Source: Falsirhodobacter sp051195255
GTDB taxonomy: Bacteria; Pseudomonadota; Alphaproteobacteria; Rhodobacterales; Rhodobacteraceae
DNA: 64,000 nucleotides
NCBI RefSeq assembly: GCF_051195255.1
Contig: NZ_JBNJLK010000002.1
Span: forward strand, 62,001 to 126,000
Direction of reading: 5' to 3'
Shown here: piece by piece, positions 9,059 through 19,957 of the stretch
Layout: every line of letters starts with the position of its first letter
Position numbering within the stretch: position 1 is the first letter of the stretch
Made by a program: the position numbers and the translations under genes
Notes under the pieces: generated by a model
Databases searched by the model: none
Told to the model about the DNA's origin: nothing
The model's input: the letters and a program-made list of their open reading frames with translations, nothing else

Positions 9059-9921
9059 GCTTTTCCGACCGTCTGGCCAACGCCGCCCGCGACACCGAAC
9101 ACCACCTGATGGCTACCCTTGCCGCGCGCGACGATGTCCCGGTGGTGGAGGCGATGCGCTACGCCCTGCGGGGCGGCAAGCGGCTGCGCGCCTTCCTTGT
9201 GCTGGAATCGGCGCGGCTGCACGGGGTGGCCGACCGGGCCATGCCTGTGGCCGCCGCGGTGGAAGCGCTGCACGCCTACTCGCTGGTGCATGACGATCTG
9301 CCCTGCATGGACGATGACGACCTGCGCCGCGGTCAGCCCACCGTTCACGTGAAGTGGGACGAGGCGACAGCGGTTCTGGCGGGTGACGCCCTGCAGACAC
9401 TGGCCTTCGAATGTCTCGCCGACCCCGTCATCGGCGCGTCGGACCGCCGGATCGCGCTAGTGCTGGCCTTGGCCAAGGCCTCAGGGGCCGAAGGGATGGT
9501 GCTGGGACAGGCGCTGGACATCGCGGCCGAAACCGCCGCCACGCCGCTGACTCTCGATCAGATCACGCGCCTTCAGGCCGGCAAGACCGGCGCCCTGATC
9601 GGCTTTTCCGCCGAGGCGGGTGCGCTGATCGCGGGGGCCGATCCCGCGCCGCTGCGTGCCTATGCCGGCGCGCTGGGCCTTGCCTTCCAGATCGCCGATG
9701 ACATCTTGGACGTGGAAGGCGACGCGACCAAGGCGGGCAAGCGGCTGAACAAGGACGCCGAGGCGGGCAAGGCCACCTTTGTCAGCCTTCTGGGCCTGCA
9801 AGGCGCCAAGACCCGCGCCGCCGAACTGGTGGGGGAGGCAGAGGCCGCCCTTGCCCCTTACGGTGACGACGCCGCCATCCTGTGCGAAGCCGCGCGCTTC
9901 GTCATCTCGCGGGAAAGCTGA
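9055..9921 (+). CDS. ispA: Farnesyl diphosphate synthase (polyprenyl synthase)
   Basis: Condenses IPP with DMAPP and GPP to make farnesyl diphosphate for quinones, undecaprenol and, where present, carotenoids. The 288-residue protein has the first aspartate-rich motif DDLPCMD at 80-86 and the second, DDILD, near 215-219, plus the GGKRLR substrate loop at 40-45. The start is a GTG within a GTGA overlap with the xseB stop; no ATG fits the family N-terminus. The residues before the first DDxxxxD are small rather than bulky, consistent with a C15 or longer product. Confidence 0.93.
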   Translation: MSFSDRLANAARDTEHHLMATLAARDDVPVVEAMRYALRGGKRLRAFLVLESARLHGVADRAMPVAAAVEALHAYSLVHDDLPCMDDDDLRRGQPTVHVKWDEATAVLAGDALQTLAFECLADPVIGASDRRIALVLALAKASGAEGMVLGQALDIAAETAATPLTLDQITRLQAGKTGALIGFSAEAGALIAGADPAPLRAYAGALGLAFQIADDILDVEGDATKAGKRLNKDAEAGKATFVSLLGLQGAKTRAAELVGEAEAALAPYGDDAAILCEAARFVISRES

Positions 9922-9928
9922 GAAGAAC

Positions 9929-11839
9929 ATGACACGACCCGAGACCCCGATCCTGGACCGCGTGACGATCCCCGCCGACATGAAGCGTCTGTCGGACCGA
10001 GAGCTGCGCCAGCTCGCCGACGAGCTGCGGGCCGAGACGATTTCAGCCGTGTCCGTCACGGGCGGGCATCTGGGCGCGGGTCTGGGCGTGGTGGAACTGA
10101 CCGTCGCGCTGCACGCCGTCTTCGACACGCCCAAGGACAAGCTGGTCTGGGACGTGGGCCACCAATGCTATCCCCACAAGATCCTGACCGGGCGGCGCGA
10201 CCGCATCCGCACGCTGCGCATGGAAAACGGCCTGTCCGGCTTCACCAAGCGCAGCGAGAGTGAATACGACCCCTTCGGTGCCGCACACTCCTCCACCTCC
10301 ATCAGCGCGGCGCTGGGCTTTGCGGCGGCGCGGGATCTGGGCGGCCAGCCGGGCGACGCGATTGCGGTGATTGGCGACGGGTCCATGTCCGCCGGCATGG
10401 CGTTCGAGGCGATGAACAACGCGGGTCATCTGGACAAGCGCCTGTTCGTGATCCTGAACGACAACGAGATGTCGATCGCGCCCCCCGTCGGCGCCCTGTC
10501 GGCCTATCTGTCGCGCCTGTACGGCAACGCGAAGTTCCACGAGTTGAAATCGGCCGCCAAGGGCGCCGTCAGCCTTTTGCCCGAACCGCTTCAGGAAGGC
10601 GCCCGCCGCGCGAAGGAGATGCTGAAGGGCATGGCCTTCGGCGGCACCCTGTTCGAGGAGCTGGGCTTTTCCTATATCGGCCCCGTGGACGGGCACGATC
10701 TGGACGCGCTGCTGCCCGTGCTGCGCACGGTGAAGGACAAGGCCACCGGTCCCGTCCTGATCCACGTGATCACCAAGAAGGGCAAGGGCTACGCCCCTGC
10801 CGAACGCGCCGCCGACAAGGGCCACGCCACGTCGAAGTTCGACGTGCAGACCTTCGCGCAGGCCAAGGCCTCGTCGAACCTGCCCAGTTACACCAAGGTG
10901 TTCGCCCAGGCGCTGGTGGACGAGGCGGAGCGGGATTCGAAGATCGTCGCCGTCACGGCCGCCATGCCGGACGGCACCGGCCTGAACCTGTTCGACGGCC
11001 GCTTCCCGGATCGCTGTTTTGACGTGGGCATCGCCGAACAGCACGCCGTCACCTTTGCCGCCGGGATGGCGGCGGGCGGGATGAAGCCGTTCTGCGCGAT
11101 CTATTCCACCTTCCTGCAACGCGGCTACGACCAGGTCGTGCACGACGTGGCGATCCAGCGCCTGCCGGTGCGGTTCGCGATCGACCGCGCCGGTCTGGTC
11201 GGCGCCGATGGGGCGACGCACGCTGGTTCGTTCGACGTGGCCTTCCTCGCGAACCTTCCCGGTTTCGTGGTCATGGCCGCTGCGGATGAGGCGGAACTGG
11301 TTCATATGGTCGCCACCGCCGCCGCGCATGACGACGGCCCCATCGCTTTCCGTTATCCGCGCGGCGAAGGGACGGGCGTGCCCTTGCCCCTGCATGGCAC
11401 CCCGCTGGAGATCGGCAAGGGCCGTATCGTGTGCAAGGGCAGCCGCGTGGCGCTTCTGTCCTTCGGCACCCGCCTGTTCGAAGCGGAAAAGGCGGCCGAG
11501 GCGCTGGAAGCGCGCGGCATCTCCACCACCGTCGCGGACGCGCGCTTTGCCAAGCCGCTGGACCGCGACCTGATCCTGCAACTGGCCCGGGATCATGAGG
11601 CGCTGATCACGCTAGAAGAAGGCGCCGTGGGCGGATTCGGCTCCCACGTGGCGCAGCTTCTGGCGGATGAAGGCGTGTTCGACAGCGGGCTGAAGTTCCG
11701 CTCGATGGTGCTGCCCGACACGTTCATCGATCAGGCAAGCCCGGCGGCCATGTATCACATCGCAGGCCTCGACGCCCCCCAGATCGAGGCGAAGGCGCTG
11801 GAGGCGCTGGGGATTTCCTCCGTTCAGAAACGGGCCTGA
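9929..11839 (+). CDS. dxs: 1-deoxy-D-xylulose-5-phosphate synthase
   Basis: First enzyme of the MEP isoprenoid pathway; joins pyruvate and glyceraldehyde 3-phosphate with thiamine diphosphate. The 636-residue length is normal. Motifs visible are HLGAGLGVVEL, WDVGHQCYPHK, the ThDP motif beginning GDGSMSAGMAFEAMN (about 150) and ending in LNDNEMS, and the DVGIAEQHAVTFAAG transketolase block containing the catalytic Glu. It starts seven bases after ispA, so xseB-ispA-dxs is one operon supplying prenyl precursors. The ATG is the one of MTRPETPILD. Confidence 0.97.
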   Translation: MTRPETPILDRVTIPADMKRLSDRELRQLADELRAETISAVSVTGGHLGAGLGVVELTVALHAVFDTPKDKLVWDVGHQCYPHKILTGRRDRIRTLRMENGLSGFTKRSESEYDPFGAAHSSTSISAALGFAAARDLGGQPGDAIAVIGDGSMSAGMAFEAMNNAGHLDKRLFVILNDNEMSIAPPVGALSAYLSRLYGNAKFHELKSAAKGAVSLLPEPLQEGARRAKEMLKGMAFGGTLFEELGFSYIGPVDGHDLDALLPVLRTVKDKATGPVLIHVITKKGKGYAPAERAADKGHATSKFDVQTFAQAKASSNLPSYTKVFAQALVDEAERDSKIVAVTAAMPDGTGLNLFDGRFPDRCFDVGIAEQHAVTFAAGMAAGGMKPFCAIYSTFLQRGYDQVVHDVAIQRLPVRFAIDRAGLVGADGATHAGSFDVAFLANLPGFVVMAAADEAELVHMVATAAAHDDGPIAFRYPRGEGTGVPLPLHGTPLEIGKGRIVCKGSRVALLSFGTRLFEAEKAAEALEARGISTTVADARFAKPLDRDLILQLARDHEALITLEEGAVGGFGSHVAQLLADEGVFDSGLKFRSMVLPDTFIDQASPAAMYHIAGLDAPQIEAKALEALGISSVQKRA

Positions 11840-11847
11840 GCGACGTT

Positions 11848-11872
11848 CAGCCATGCGGCGGACGCATGGCTG
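11848..11872 (+). terminator. Strong hairpin after dxs, probable terminator
   Basis: A perfect 10-bp stem (CAGCCATGCG / CGCATGGCTG) with a 5-base loop begins nine bases after the dxs stop. No T run follows, so it may instead be an RNA-stabilising 3' hairpin. Confidence 0.5.
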
Positions 11873-11944
11873 GTATCCTCGAAAGATCAGGGGCTTGGCA
11901 TCCGGGGCGCTTTGTGGCGCATGGGCGTGAACCTGCCATCACAC

Positions 11945-13153
11945 ATGAGGACGACCTTGTCGGACACCCGCAGCCTTGGCCGGGCGGAAACGCGCCCCGG
12001 CATTGTCCACTTCGCGCTGGCCGTCGGGGGATTCGCCATTGGCACCTCCGAATTCGCGGCCATGGCCCTCATCCCGTATTTCTCACCCTCGCTTGGCATT
12101 GCCGAAACGACGGCCAGCCACGTGATCTCGGCCTATGCGCTCGGCGTGGTGATCGGGGCGCCGGTTCTGGCGGTTCTGGGCGCCCGCTGGCCGCGCCGGA
12201 CGCTGCTGATCGCGCTGATGATCGTCTACGCGCTGGCCCATGTCGCCTCGGCCTTCGCGCAAAACTATCACGGAATGCTGGCCTACCGCTTCATCTCGGG
12301 CCTGCCGCACGGGGCGTATTTCGGGGTGGCCGCGCTGATGGCCGCCAGCGTCGTCCCGCGCGAGGACCGGTCCAAGGCCGTGGCGCGCGTGATGACCGGC
12401 CTGACCGTGGCCACGGTTCTGGGCGTGCCCTTTGCCAACGTGCTGGGACAGACGGTGGGCTGGCGGTGGGGCTTCGGCATCGTGGCCGTGCTGGCGCTGC
12501 TGTGCGTCGCGCTGATCTGGATCTATGCCCCGCGGGATGAAGCGCCGCGCAGCGGCTCCCCCCTGTCCGAACTGTCGGCGCTGGGCAACCGTCAGGTGCT
12601 GCTGACCCTGCTGACCGGCGCCGTGGGCTTTGGTGGCTTCTTCGCGGTCTACAGCTATGTCGCCTCCACCGTCATCAACGTAACCCAAGCCGGAGAGGCG
12701 GCGGTGCCCTTCGTGCTGGCGGCGATGGGGGGCGGCATGGTCGTGGGCACGCTGGTCGTGGGCTGGGTGGCGGACCGCCGCCCGACGCTGGCGCCCTTTG
12801 CCATCATGACCATCGCCGGCCTCTTGATGCTGTGCTACGGGCCCGCCACCGCTTCGCTGGTCACGCTGATCCCGCTGGTCTTCCTGATCGGCATGTCGGG
12901 TGCGCTGTCCATTCCGCTGCAATCGCGCCTGATGGACGTCGCGGGTGAGGCGCAGACCCTGGCCGCCGCCCTGAACCATTCGGCCTTCAACATCGCCAAC
13001 GCGATCGGGCCGGCCGTCGCGGCCGCGGCGATCTCGGCGGGCTACGGCTTCCAGGCCTCGGGTTACGTGGGCGCGCTGTTGTCCGTGGCGGGGATCGTCT
13101 GCTTCGCCGTCACCGTGGCCGATGCCAGAAGGTCGGCCAAACCCGCCCGGTAA
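11945..13153 (+). CDS. MFS transporter, DHA1/AraJ-like exporter
   Basis: A 402-residue inner-membrane protein with about 12 hydrophobic segments. Segment 1 contains GGFAIGTSEFAAMALIP, characteristic of the AraJ/Cmr branch of drug-H+ antiporters. The segment 2-3 loop has the GARWPRR basic motif, and PRED after segment 4 fits the fold. Starts at 11921 (ATG) or 11912 (TTG) are also open, but the protein logically begins at MRTTLSDTRS; none has a clear ribosome site. The gene converges on the next one and their ends overlap by 91 bp. The substrate is unknown (sugars, amino acids or drugs in relatives). Confidence 0.82.
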   Translation: MRTTLSDTRSLGRAETRPGIVHFALAVGGFAIGTSEFAAMALIPYFSPSLGIAETTASHVISAYALGVVIGAPVLAVLGARWPRRTLLIALMIVYALAHVASAFAQNYHGMLAYRFISGLPHGAYFGVAALMAASVVPREDRSKAVARVMTGLTVATVLGVPFANVLGQTVGWRWGFGIVAVLALLCVALIWIYAPRDEAPRSGSPLSELSALGNRQVLLTLLTGAVGFGGFFAVYSYVASTVINVTQAGEAAVPFVLAAMGGGMVVGTLVVGWVADRRPTLAPFAIMTIAGLLMLCYGPATASLVTLIPLVFLIGMSGALSIPLQSRLMDVAGEAQTLAAALNHSAFNIANAIGPAVAAAAISAGYGFQASGYVGALLSVAGIVCFAVTVADARRSAKPAR

Positions 13154-13920
13154 TCCGGAAAGGCAAGGCGCACGCCCAGCGCCTTGATCCGGTCGTTCCG
13201 CACGCGCTTCGATTCGGCATAGAAGCTGCGCGCCATCGGTGTCAGCTCGGCCTCCTCGAACGGGATGGCGGGGGGCACGGGAAGGCCCAGAAGGCGGGCC
13301 GCTTCGGCGATCACATCCTCGGGCGGCGCCGGATCGTCGTCGCAAACGTTGTAGATCCCCGGCGCGGGCTGCCGGATCGAGGCGTCGAGCACCTGCGCGA
13401 TATCCTCCACATGAATGCGGCTGAACACCTGGCCCGGCTTGATGATGCGCCGCGCCGTGCCGTCCTTCACCTTTTCAAACGGGCCGCGACCGGGACCGTA
13501 GATCCCTGCCAGCCGGAAGATGTGGACCGGCCGGCACGCCTGCCATTGCTGTTCCGCCTTCAGCCGCCACGCGCCGCGGCGGGTCGTGGGGCTGGGGGGC
13601 GTTGCCTCGTCCACCCAGCCGCCGGCATGATCGCCATAGACACCCGTGGTGGACAGATACCCGGCCCATTCCAGCGGAAGGGCGGCAATGGCGTCGGCAT
13701 GGGTGGCCAGAAAAGGATCGCCCCCTTCGTCCGGCGCGGCTGAGGCGAGAAGATGCGTCACCCCTTCGGGAATGGGCGCGGGCCAGACCAGCCGCTCCAC
13801 GTCGGGCAGGTCCTTTTGCGGATCGCGCGTCGTGCCGATGACCCGCCAGCCTTGCGCCCGCAACCTGCGGGCCAGCGCCTGCGCCGAATATCCGTGACCA
13901 AGGGAAAGAAGTGTGGGCAT
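13063..13920 (-). CDS. NAD(P)-dependent epimerase/dehydratase (YeeZ-like, extended SDR)
   Basis: A 285-residue Rossmann protein. The N-terminal nucleotide loop is LGHGYSAQALARRL, an atypical GxGYxA form seen in YeeZ-like proteins. A YLSTTGVYGDHAGGWVDE segment corresponds to the extended-SDR active-site region. FRLAGIYGPGR and IHVEDIAQVLDASI are conserved later blocks. The substrate is unknown. The last 20 or so residues, after YRAGLADLL, lie in DNA that also encodes the C-terminus of the MFS transporter on the other strand. Confidence 0.8.
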   Translation of the reverse strand: MPTLLSLGHGYSAQALARRLRAQGWRVIGTTRDPQKDLPDVERLVWPAPIPEGVTHLLASAAPDEGGDPFLATHADAIAALPLEWAGYLSTTGVYGDHAGGWVDEATPPSPTTRRGAWRLKAEQQWQACRPVHIFRLAGIYGPGRGPFEKVKDGTARRIIKPGQVFSRIHVEDIAQVLDASIRQPAPGIYNVCDDDPAPPEDVIAEAARLLGLPVPPAIPFEEAELTPMARSFYAESKRVRNDRIKALGVRLAFPDYRAGLADLLASATVTAKQTIPATDNSAPT

Positions 13921-13951
13921 GCGCAAAGCGTGGGCCAGCGCGACCAAAGTG

Positions 13952-14974
13952 TCAACGCGCCGATGCGGCCGTCGCGTTTTCGATGAACAGGGCGGCCGCC
14001 AGAACATCGTCCGCGGGCACGGGCGCCTCCATCCGGACGGCGGGGGCATCAGCAACCAACGCCGCCGCCCAAGGCTCCACCACGCCTTCCACCTGCGCCT
14101 CCACCGGCAGGCCGGCCCAAGCCGGCAGAACCGTCCCGACCGAGGCGGTCTGGATCCTGTGGCCGGTGATGCGGTCCAGCGGCAGATACCGTCCGTCCTG
14201 CATCAGCCTGTCCATGGCCACGCGTGCGCGCTGCGCGATCAGGCGGTTGCCTTCGGCCATCTCCGGCTCCTCCAGCGCGTCGGCCAAGGCGGCCAGATCC
14301 TCGCAACTGCGGATCAGGACGGCGTTCGCACCCGGATCCACCACGCGGAAGGGGGAGGTGTCGTGCAGTTCCGGCGTTTCCCAACCGAGTGAGCGAAAGC
14401 GTTCGATCAGCCAGACGCTGCGGGCCTGCGCTGCCGGCGCGGCTGCGGGCAGGTAGGACGCCACCCCTTCGGTCGGGACACGGGAAAAGGGAACCTGCCA
14501 TTCCGGGGCGTCCGGCCGCCCCGACTCCCACGGATGCAGGATCGCGAACAGGCCGGTGCCCTGCGGGTCGCGATGCGTGCCGAACCAGCCGTGCCAGCGG
14601 TCGATCACCGTCAGCGCCGCACGGGCGCGGGCCGCATCGGGCGCGCGTTCGTGCAGCCGCCGCAGCACGCTGCCCCAGATCGGAAGCGCCGTCAGGCCGG
14701 AGGTGGTGACCGGCCGCCCCGTCACCCACAGCCCGCTGGCGGGGAACGCCTCCGTCGGCTGGTGATAGACCAGATGCGGCACCATCCCGTCCGGCCATTG
14801 CGCGGCCAGAAGCGATTCCAGCTCGGCCCACGCCCGATCCGGATGCGCCACCGACAAGGCCCGCACCACGAAGGCCGACGTCAATGCGTCCTGCGGCGCG
14901 CCGTCGGGTGCCGTCCACGTGCCCCGGTCGGCGGCGGACAGGATGTCCAAGGCTTGGGCGATGTTCAGGATCAT
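13952..14974 (-). CDS. Alpha/alpha-barrel glycoside hydrolase-like protein (MGH1/trehalase-like)
   Basis: A 340-residue cytosolic protein without a signal peptide. Helical repeats with the motifs WPDGMVPHLVYH, SGLTALPIWGSVLRRL and LFAILHPWESGRPDAPEW resemble the six-hairpin fold of GH63/GH37 and MGH1-type glycosidases; the HPWESGRPD motif contains the likely acidic catalytic residue. It is shorter than most family members, though the core repeats look complete. An AGGTTT/GGAGG site precedes the ATG. Divergent from macA. The physiological substrate (glucosylglycerate, trehalose-like or glycogen-derived sugar) cannot be decided from sequence. Confidence 0.7.
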   Translation of the reverse strand: MILNIAQALDILSAADRGTWTAPDGAPQDALTSAFVVRALSVAHPDRAWAELESLLAAQWPDGMVPHLVYHQPTEAFPASGLWVTGRPVTTSGLTALPIWGSVLRRLHERAPDAARARAALTVIDRWHGWFGTHRDPQGTGLFAILHPWESGRPDAPEWQVPFSRVPTEGVASYLPAAAPAAQARSVWLIERFRSLGWETPELHDTSPFRVVDPGANAVLIRSCEDLAALADALEEPEMAEGNRLIAQRARVAMDRLMQDGRYLPLDRITGHRIQTASVGTVLPAWAGLPVEAQVEGVVEPWAAALVADAPAVRMEAPVPADDVLAAALFIENATAASAR

Positions 14975-15093
14975 GGAAACCTCCGCATTCCTTTGCGGGT
15001 CAATCCGCGAAAAAGGCGGGGGTTCCGCGACAGATATGGCGGGCGCCGCCGTATCACCCCATATTCGCCGCGACAGATGGAACGGATGGACGA

Positions 15094-16266
15094 ATGGCAC
15101 GACGCAGGTTGTGGATGCCCGCGCTGGCGGTGACGGCTGCGCTGGGGGTGGGGGCGTATCTTTGGCAGGACAGGTCCGGTGAGGCCGCCATCCCGCCCGC
15201 GACCTATGCGGTGAAGCGCGGGGACGTGTCGGTGAACGTGCTGGCCTCGGGGCAGATCGAAAGCTCCTCCCTCGTCAGCGTGGGCGCGCGCGTGTCGGGC
15301 GAGGTGGAGGAACTGGCCGTCGCCTTGGGCCAGACCGTGCAGGCCGGCGACCTGATCGCCCGCATCGACAGCCGCGATCAGGAAAATGCCGTCGCCCGCG
15401 CCAAGGCCACGCTGGCCGGGATCGAGGCGCAGATCGCCTCGGCCGAAGCGACGCTGGTGCAGGCGCAGCAAACCTATGACCGCAGCGCCCGCCTGTCGCG
15501 TGGCGGCAGCCTGACTGTGGAAACGTTCGAACAGGCCTCGGCCGATCTGGCCATCGCCAAGGCGTCGCTGGACCAGTTGAAGGCCAGCCGCGACGACGCC
15601 AGCATCGCCGTGTCGGATGCCGAGGTGGAGCTGGAACGCACCCGCATCACCGCGCCCATGAACGGCACCGTCGTGGCCGTGGTCACCAAGGCCGGCCAGA
15701 CGGTGAACGCCAACCAGTCCACCCCCACCATCGTGAAGCTGGCCGATCTGGAGAACATGGTCGTCAACGCCGAGATCTCGGAAGCGGACGTGGTCCGCGT
15801 GGAGCCGGGGCAGGAGGTGAGCTTCACCATCCTCGGCGCGCCGGACCGGACGTTCCAGGCCACGGTCCGCCAGATCGAACCCGCCCCCGCGGGGATCGAG
15901 GACAGCGACACCATCTCCTCGGACGAGGCGATCTATTACAACGGGCTGTTCGACGTCGAAAACCCGGACGGCGTGCTGCGCATCGGCATGACGGCCGAGG
16001 TGCGGATCGCCCTTCAGGGCGTGCAGGACGTGCTGACCCTGCCATCGGCCGCGCTGGGCCGGCGGGGTGCGGATGGCACCTACACTGTACAGGTGCAGGA
16101 CGGCACGGGCTTTGTTCCGCGTCCGGTGAAGGTCGGCCTGAACGACAACGTCACGGCCGAGATCACGGACGGCGTGAAGGAAGGCGACCGCATCCTCGCC
16201 TCGGGTGCTGCGGAAGGGCTATCCCGTGCCACGGGCGGCGGGCGCCGCGGGCCGATGGGCTTCTGA
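15094..16266 (+). CDS. macA: Efflux periplasmic adaptor, MacA-like (HlyD/MFP family)
   Basis: A 390-residue membrane fusion protein with an N-terminal anchor (about 5-20). The lipoyl half motif SVGARVSGEVEELAV, a long alpha-hairpin (about 90-185, KATLAGIEAQIASAEATL region), the second lipoyl half (TRITAPMNGTVVAVV) and the beta-barrel/MP domains follow in order. It would link the inner-membrane ABC pump to an outer-membrane TolC-type channel across the periplasm. No channel gene is present here. Its stop overlaps the macB start (TGATG). Confidence 0.88.
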   Translation: MARRRLWMPALAVTAALGVGAYLWQDRSGEAAIPPATYAVKRGDVSVNVLASGQIESSSLVSVGARVSGEVEELAVALGQTVQAGDLIARIDSRDQENAVARAKATLAGIEAQIASAEATLVQAQQTYDRSARLSRGGSLTVETFEQASADLAIAKASLDQLKASRDDASIAVSDAEVELERTRITAPMNGTVVAVVTKAGQTVNANQSTPTIVKLADLENMVVNAEISEADVVRVEPGQEVSFTILGAPDRTFQATVRQIEPAPAGIEDSDTISSDEAIYYNGLFDVENPDGVLRIGMTAEVRIALQGVQDVLTLPSAALGRRGADGTYTVQVQDGTGFVPRPVKVGLNDNVTAEITDGVKEGDRILASGAAEGLSRATGGGRRGPMGF

Positions 16267-18197
16267 TGGAACCGTTGATCCGCATCCGCGGCATCCGTCG
16301 CGAATACGCGGCGGGCGACCAGCGCATCGCCGTTCTGAAGGACGTGGATCTGGACATCCACGCCGGAGAGATGCTGGCCATCGTCGGCCAGTCCGGTTCC
16401 GGCAAGTCGACGCTGATGAACATCCTCGGCTTCCTCGACCGGCCGAACGCCGGCACCTACCGGTTCGGGGGGCGCGAGATCGGCGATCTGGCCCCCGATG
16501 ATCTGGCCGAACTGCGGCGCGAGCATTTCGGCTTCATCTTCCAGCGCTACCAGCTTCTGGGCGATCTGGACGCGGTGGGCAACGTGGAGGTTCCGGCCAT
16601 CTACAAGGGCGTGGCGCGGGGCGCCCGCCGCGAACGGGCGCGGGCGCTTCTGACGCGGCTGGGCCTTGGCGAACGTCTGGACCACCGCCCCGGTGAGTTG
16701 TCGGGCGGCCAGCAGCAGCGGGTGTCCGTCGCCCGCGCCCTGATGAATGGGGGCGAGGTGATCCTGGCCGACGAACCCACGGGCGCGCTCGACACCGTCT
16801 CGGGGGCGGAACTGATGCGGCTGTTGCAGGAACTGCACGCCGAAGGCCACACCATCGTCATCGTGACCCATGATCCCGGCATCGCCGCCCAGTGCGACCG
16901 GATCGTGGAGATGCGGGACGGCGTGATCGTGTCGGACAGCGCGGCCGGCGCCACGGCCGCCCCGCGCGCCGCCGCCCCGTCGCGCCGCGCGCTGGCCCCC
17001 GGCCTCGACCGTCTGCGCGAAGCGTTCGGCATGGCGGTGAAGGCCATGGCCGCGCACCGGATGCGCAGCTTCCTGACCATGCTGGGCATCATCATCGGCA
17101 TCGCGTCCGTCGTGTCGGTGGTGGCGCTGGGGTCGGGCAGCCAGCAGCAGGTTCTGGCCAACATCTCCAACATCGGGTCGAACACGATCGACATCCGCAA
17201 CGGGTCGGGCTTCGGGGACCGCAGCGCCAACCGCATCCGTGCCCTGACGGCCGAGGATGCGGAGGCGCTGGCCGTCCAGCCCTACGCCGCCGGCGTGTCG
17301 CCCACCGTGTCGGCCAGCGCCACGATCCGGTTCGGCGCCACCGAACTGTCGGCGAGCGTCACGGGCGTGGGGGTGGAGTATTTTGCCGCCCGCGCCTTCA
17401 AGACGGTGGGCGGGGCCACCTTCGACGCCACCGCCGTGTCCCATTACGCGCAAGAGGCGGTGATCGACACAGACGGCGCCACCGCCCTGTTCGGCGCGGC
17501 CGACCCCGTTGGGCAGGTCGTGATGATGGGTCGCGTGCCGGTGCGGATCCTGGGCGTGGTGGAGGCGTCGGGCACCAGTTTCGGCCCCCAGTCGGCGCTG
17601 AACCTGTTCATCCCCTACACCACCGCGATGGCGCGCCTGTCAGGGCAGGATTACGTCAACTCCATCTCGGTCCGCGTGGCCGACGATTTCGACATGGACA
17701 CGGCCGAGGCGCTGATCACCCAGCTTCTGACCACGCGGCACGGCAAGCAGGACTTCTTCCTGACCAACACCGACACGATCCGCGAGGCCATCACCTCCAC
17801 CACCCGCACTCTGACGATGCTGATCGCGGGGATCGCCGTCATCTCGTTGTTCGTGGGCGGGGTGGGGGTGATGAACATCATGCTGGTCTCGGTGACGGAG
17901 CGGACGAAGGAAATCGGGGTCCGCATCGCCGTGGGCGCGCGGCGGGCCGACATCATCACCCAGTTCCTGATCGAGGCGGTGCTGGTCTGCCTTCTGGGCG
18001 GCGTGCTCGGCATTACGCTCGCGCTGGGCCTTGGCTGGGCCCTTCAGGCCGCCATCCCGCAGATGAGCCTGATCTACTCCTCCACCTCCATCATCGCGGC
18101 GGTGGTGTCGTCCAGCGTGATCGGCGTGACCTTCGGCTTCCTGCCGGCGCGCGCGGCCTCGCGCCTCGATCCGGTGGAAGCGCTGACGCGGGAATGA
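16266..18197 (+). CDS. macB: Macrolide-type ABC exporter, ATPase-permease MacB
   Basis: A 643-residue fusion of an N-terminal ATPase and a C-terminal MacB permease. Walker A is GQSGSGKST (41-49), the signature LSGGQQQR and Walker B VILADEP follow, and HDPG contains the switch His. The permease has one membrane segment near 270-290, a large periplasmic MacB_PCD domain, and three further segments including VGGVGVMNIMLVSVTERTKEIG, the conserved FtsX-type block. With MacA it forms a mechanotransmission pump that expels periplasmic substrates such as macrolides or peptides through TolC. Confidence 0.92.
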   Translation: MEPLIRIRGIRREYAAGDQRIAVLKDVDLDIHAGEMLAIVGQSGSGKSTLMNILGFLDRPNAGTYRFGGREIGDLAPDDLAELRREHFGFIFQRYQLLGDLDAVGNVEVPAIYKGVARGARRERARALLTRLGLGERLDHRPGELSGGQQQRVSVARALMNGGEVILADEPTGALDTVSGAELMRLLQELHAEGHTIVIVTHDPGIAAQCDRIVEMRDGVIVSDSAAGATAAPRAAAPSRRALAPGLDRLREAFGMAVKAMAAHRMRSFLTMLGIIIGIASVVSVVALGSGSQQQVLANISNIGSNTIDIRNGSGFGDRSANRIRALTAEDAEALAVQPYAAGVSPTVSASATIRFGATELSASVTGVGVEYFAARAFKTVGGATFDATAVSHYAQEAVIDTDGATALFGAADPVGQVVMMGRVPVRILGVVEASGTSFGPQSALNLFIPYTTAMARLSGQDYVNSISVRVADDFDMDTAEALITQLLTTRHGKQDFFLTNTDTIREAITSTTRTLTMLIAGIAVISLFVGGVGVMNIMLVSVTERTKEIGVRIAVGARRADIITQFLIEAVLVCLLGGVLGITLALGLGWALQAAIPQMSLIYSSTSIIAAVVSSSVIGVTFGFLPARAASRLDPVEALTRE

Positions 18198-18253
18198 GGC
18201 TGGCCAATTCCGCACCAAAACCGTAGGGGAAGGGGGTCAGACCGGAGGCCCCC

Positions 18254-19953
<1,700 letters not shown>

Positions 19954-19957
<4 letters not shown>

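Noticed and set aside
15027..15078. GCGACAGAT repeated at 15027-15035 and 15070-15078 upstream of macA
   Set aside because: Nine bases with irregular 43-bp spacing in a GC-rich gap is close to what chance allows; no dyad or known regulator site supports it.
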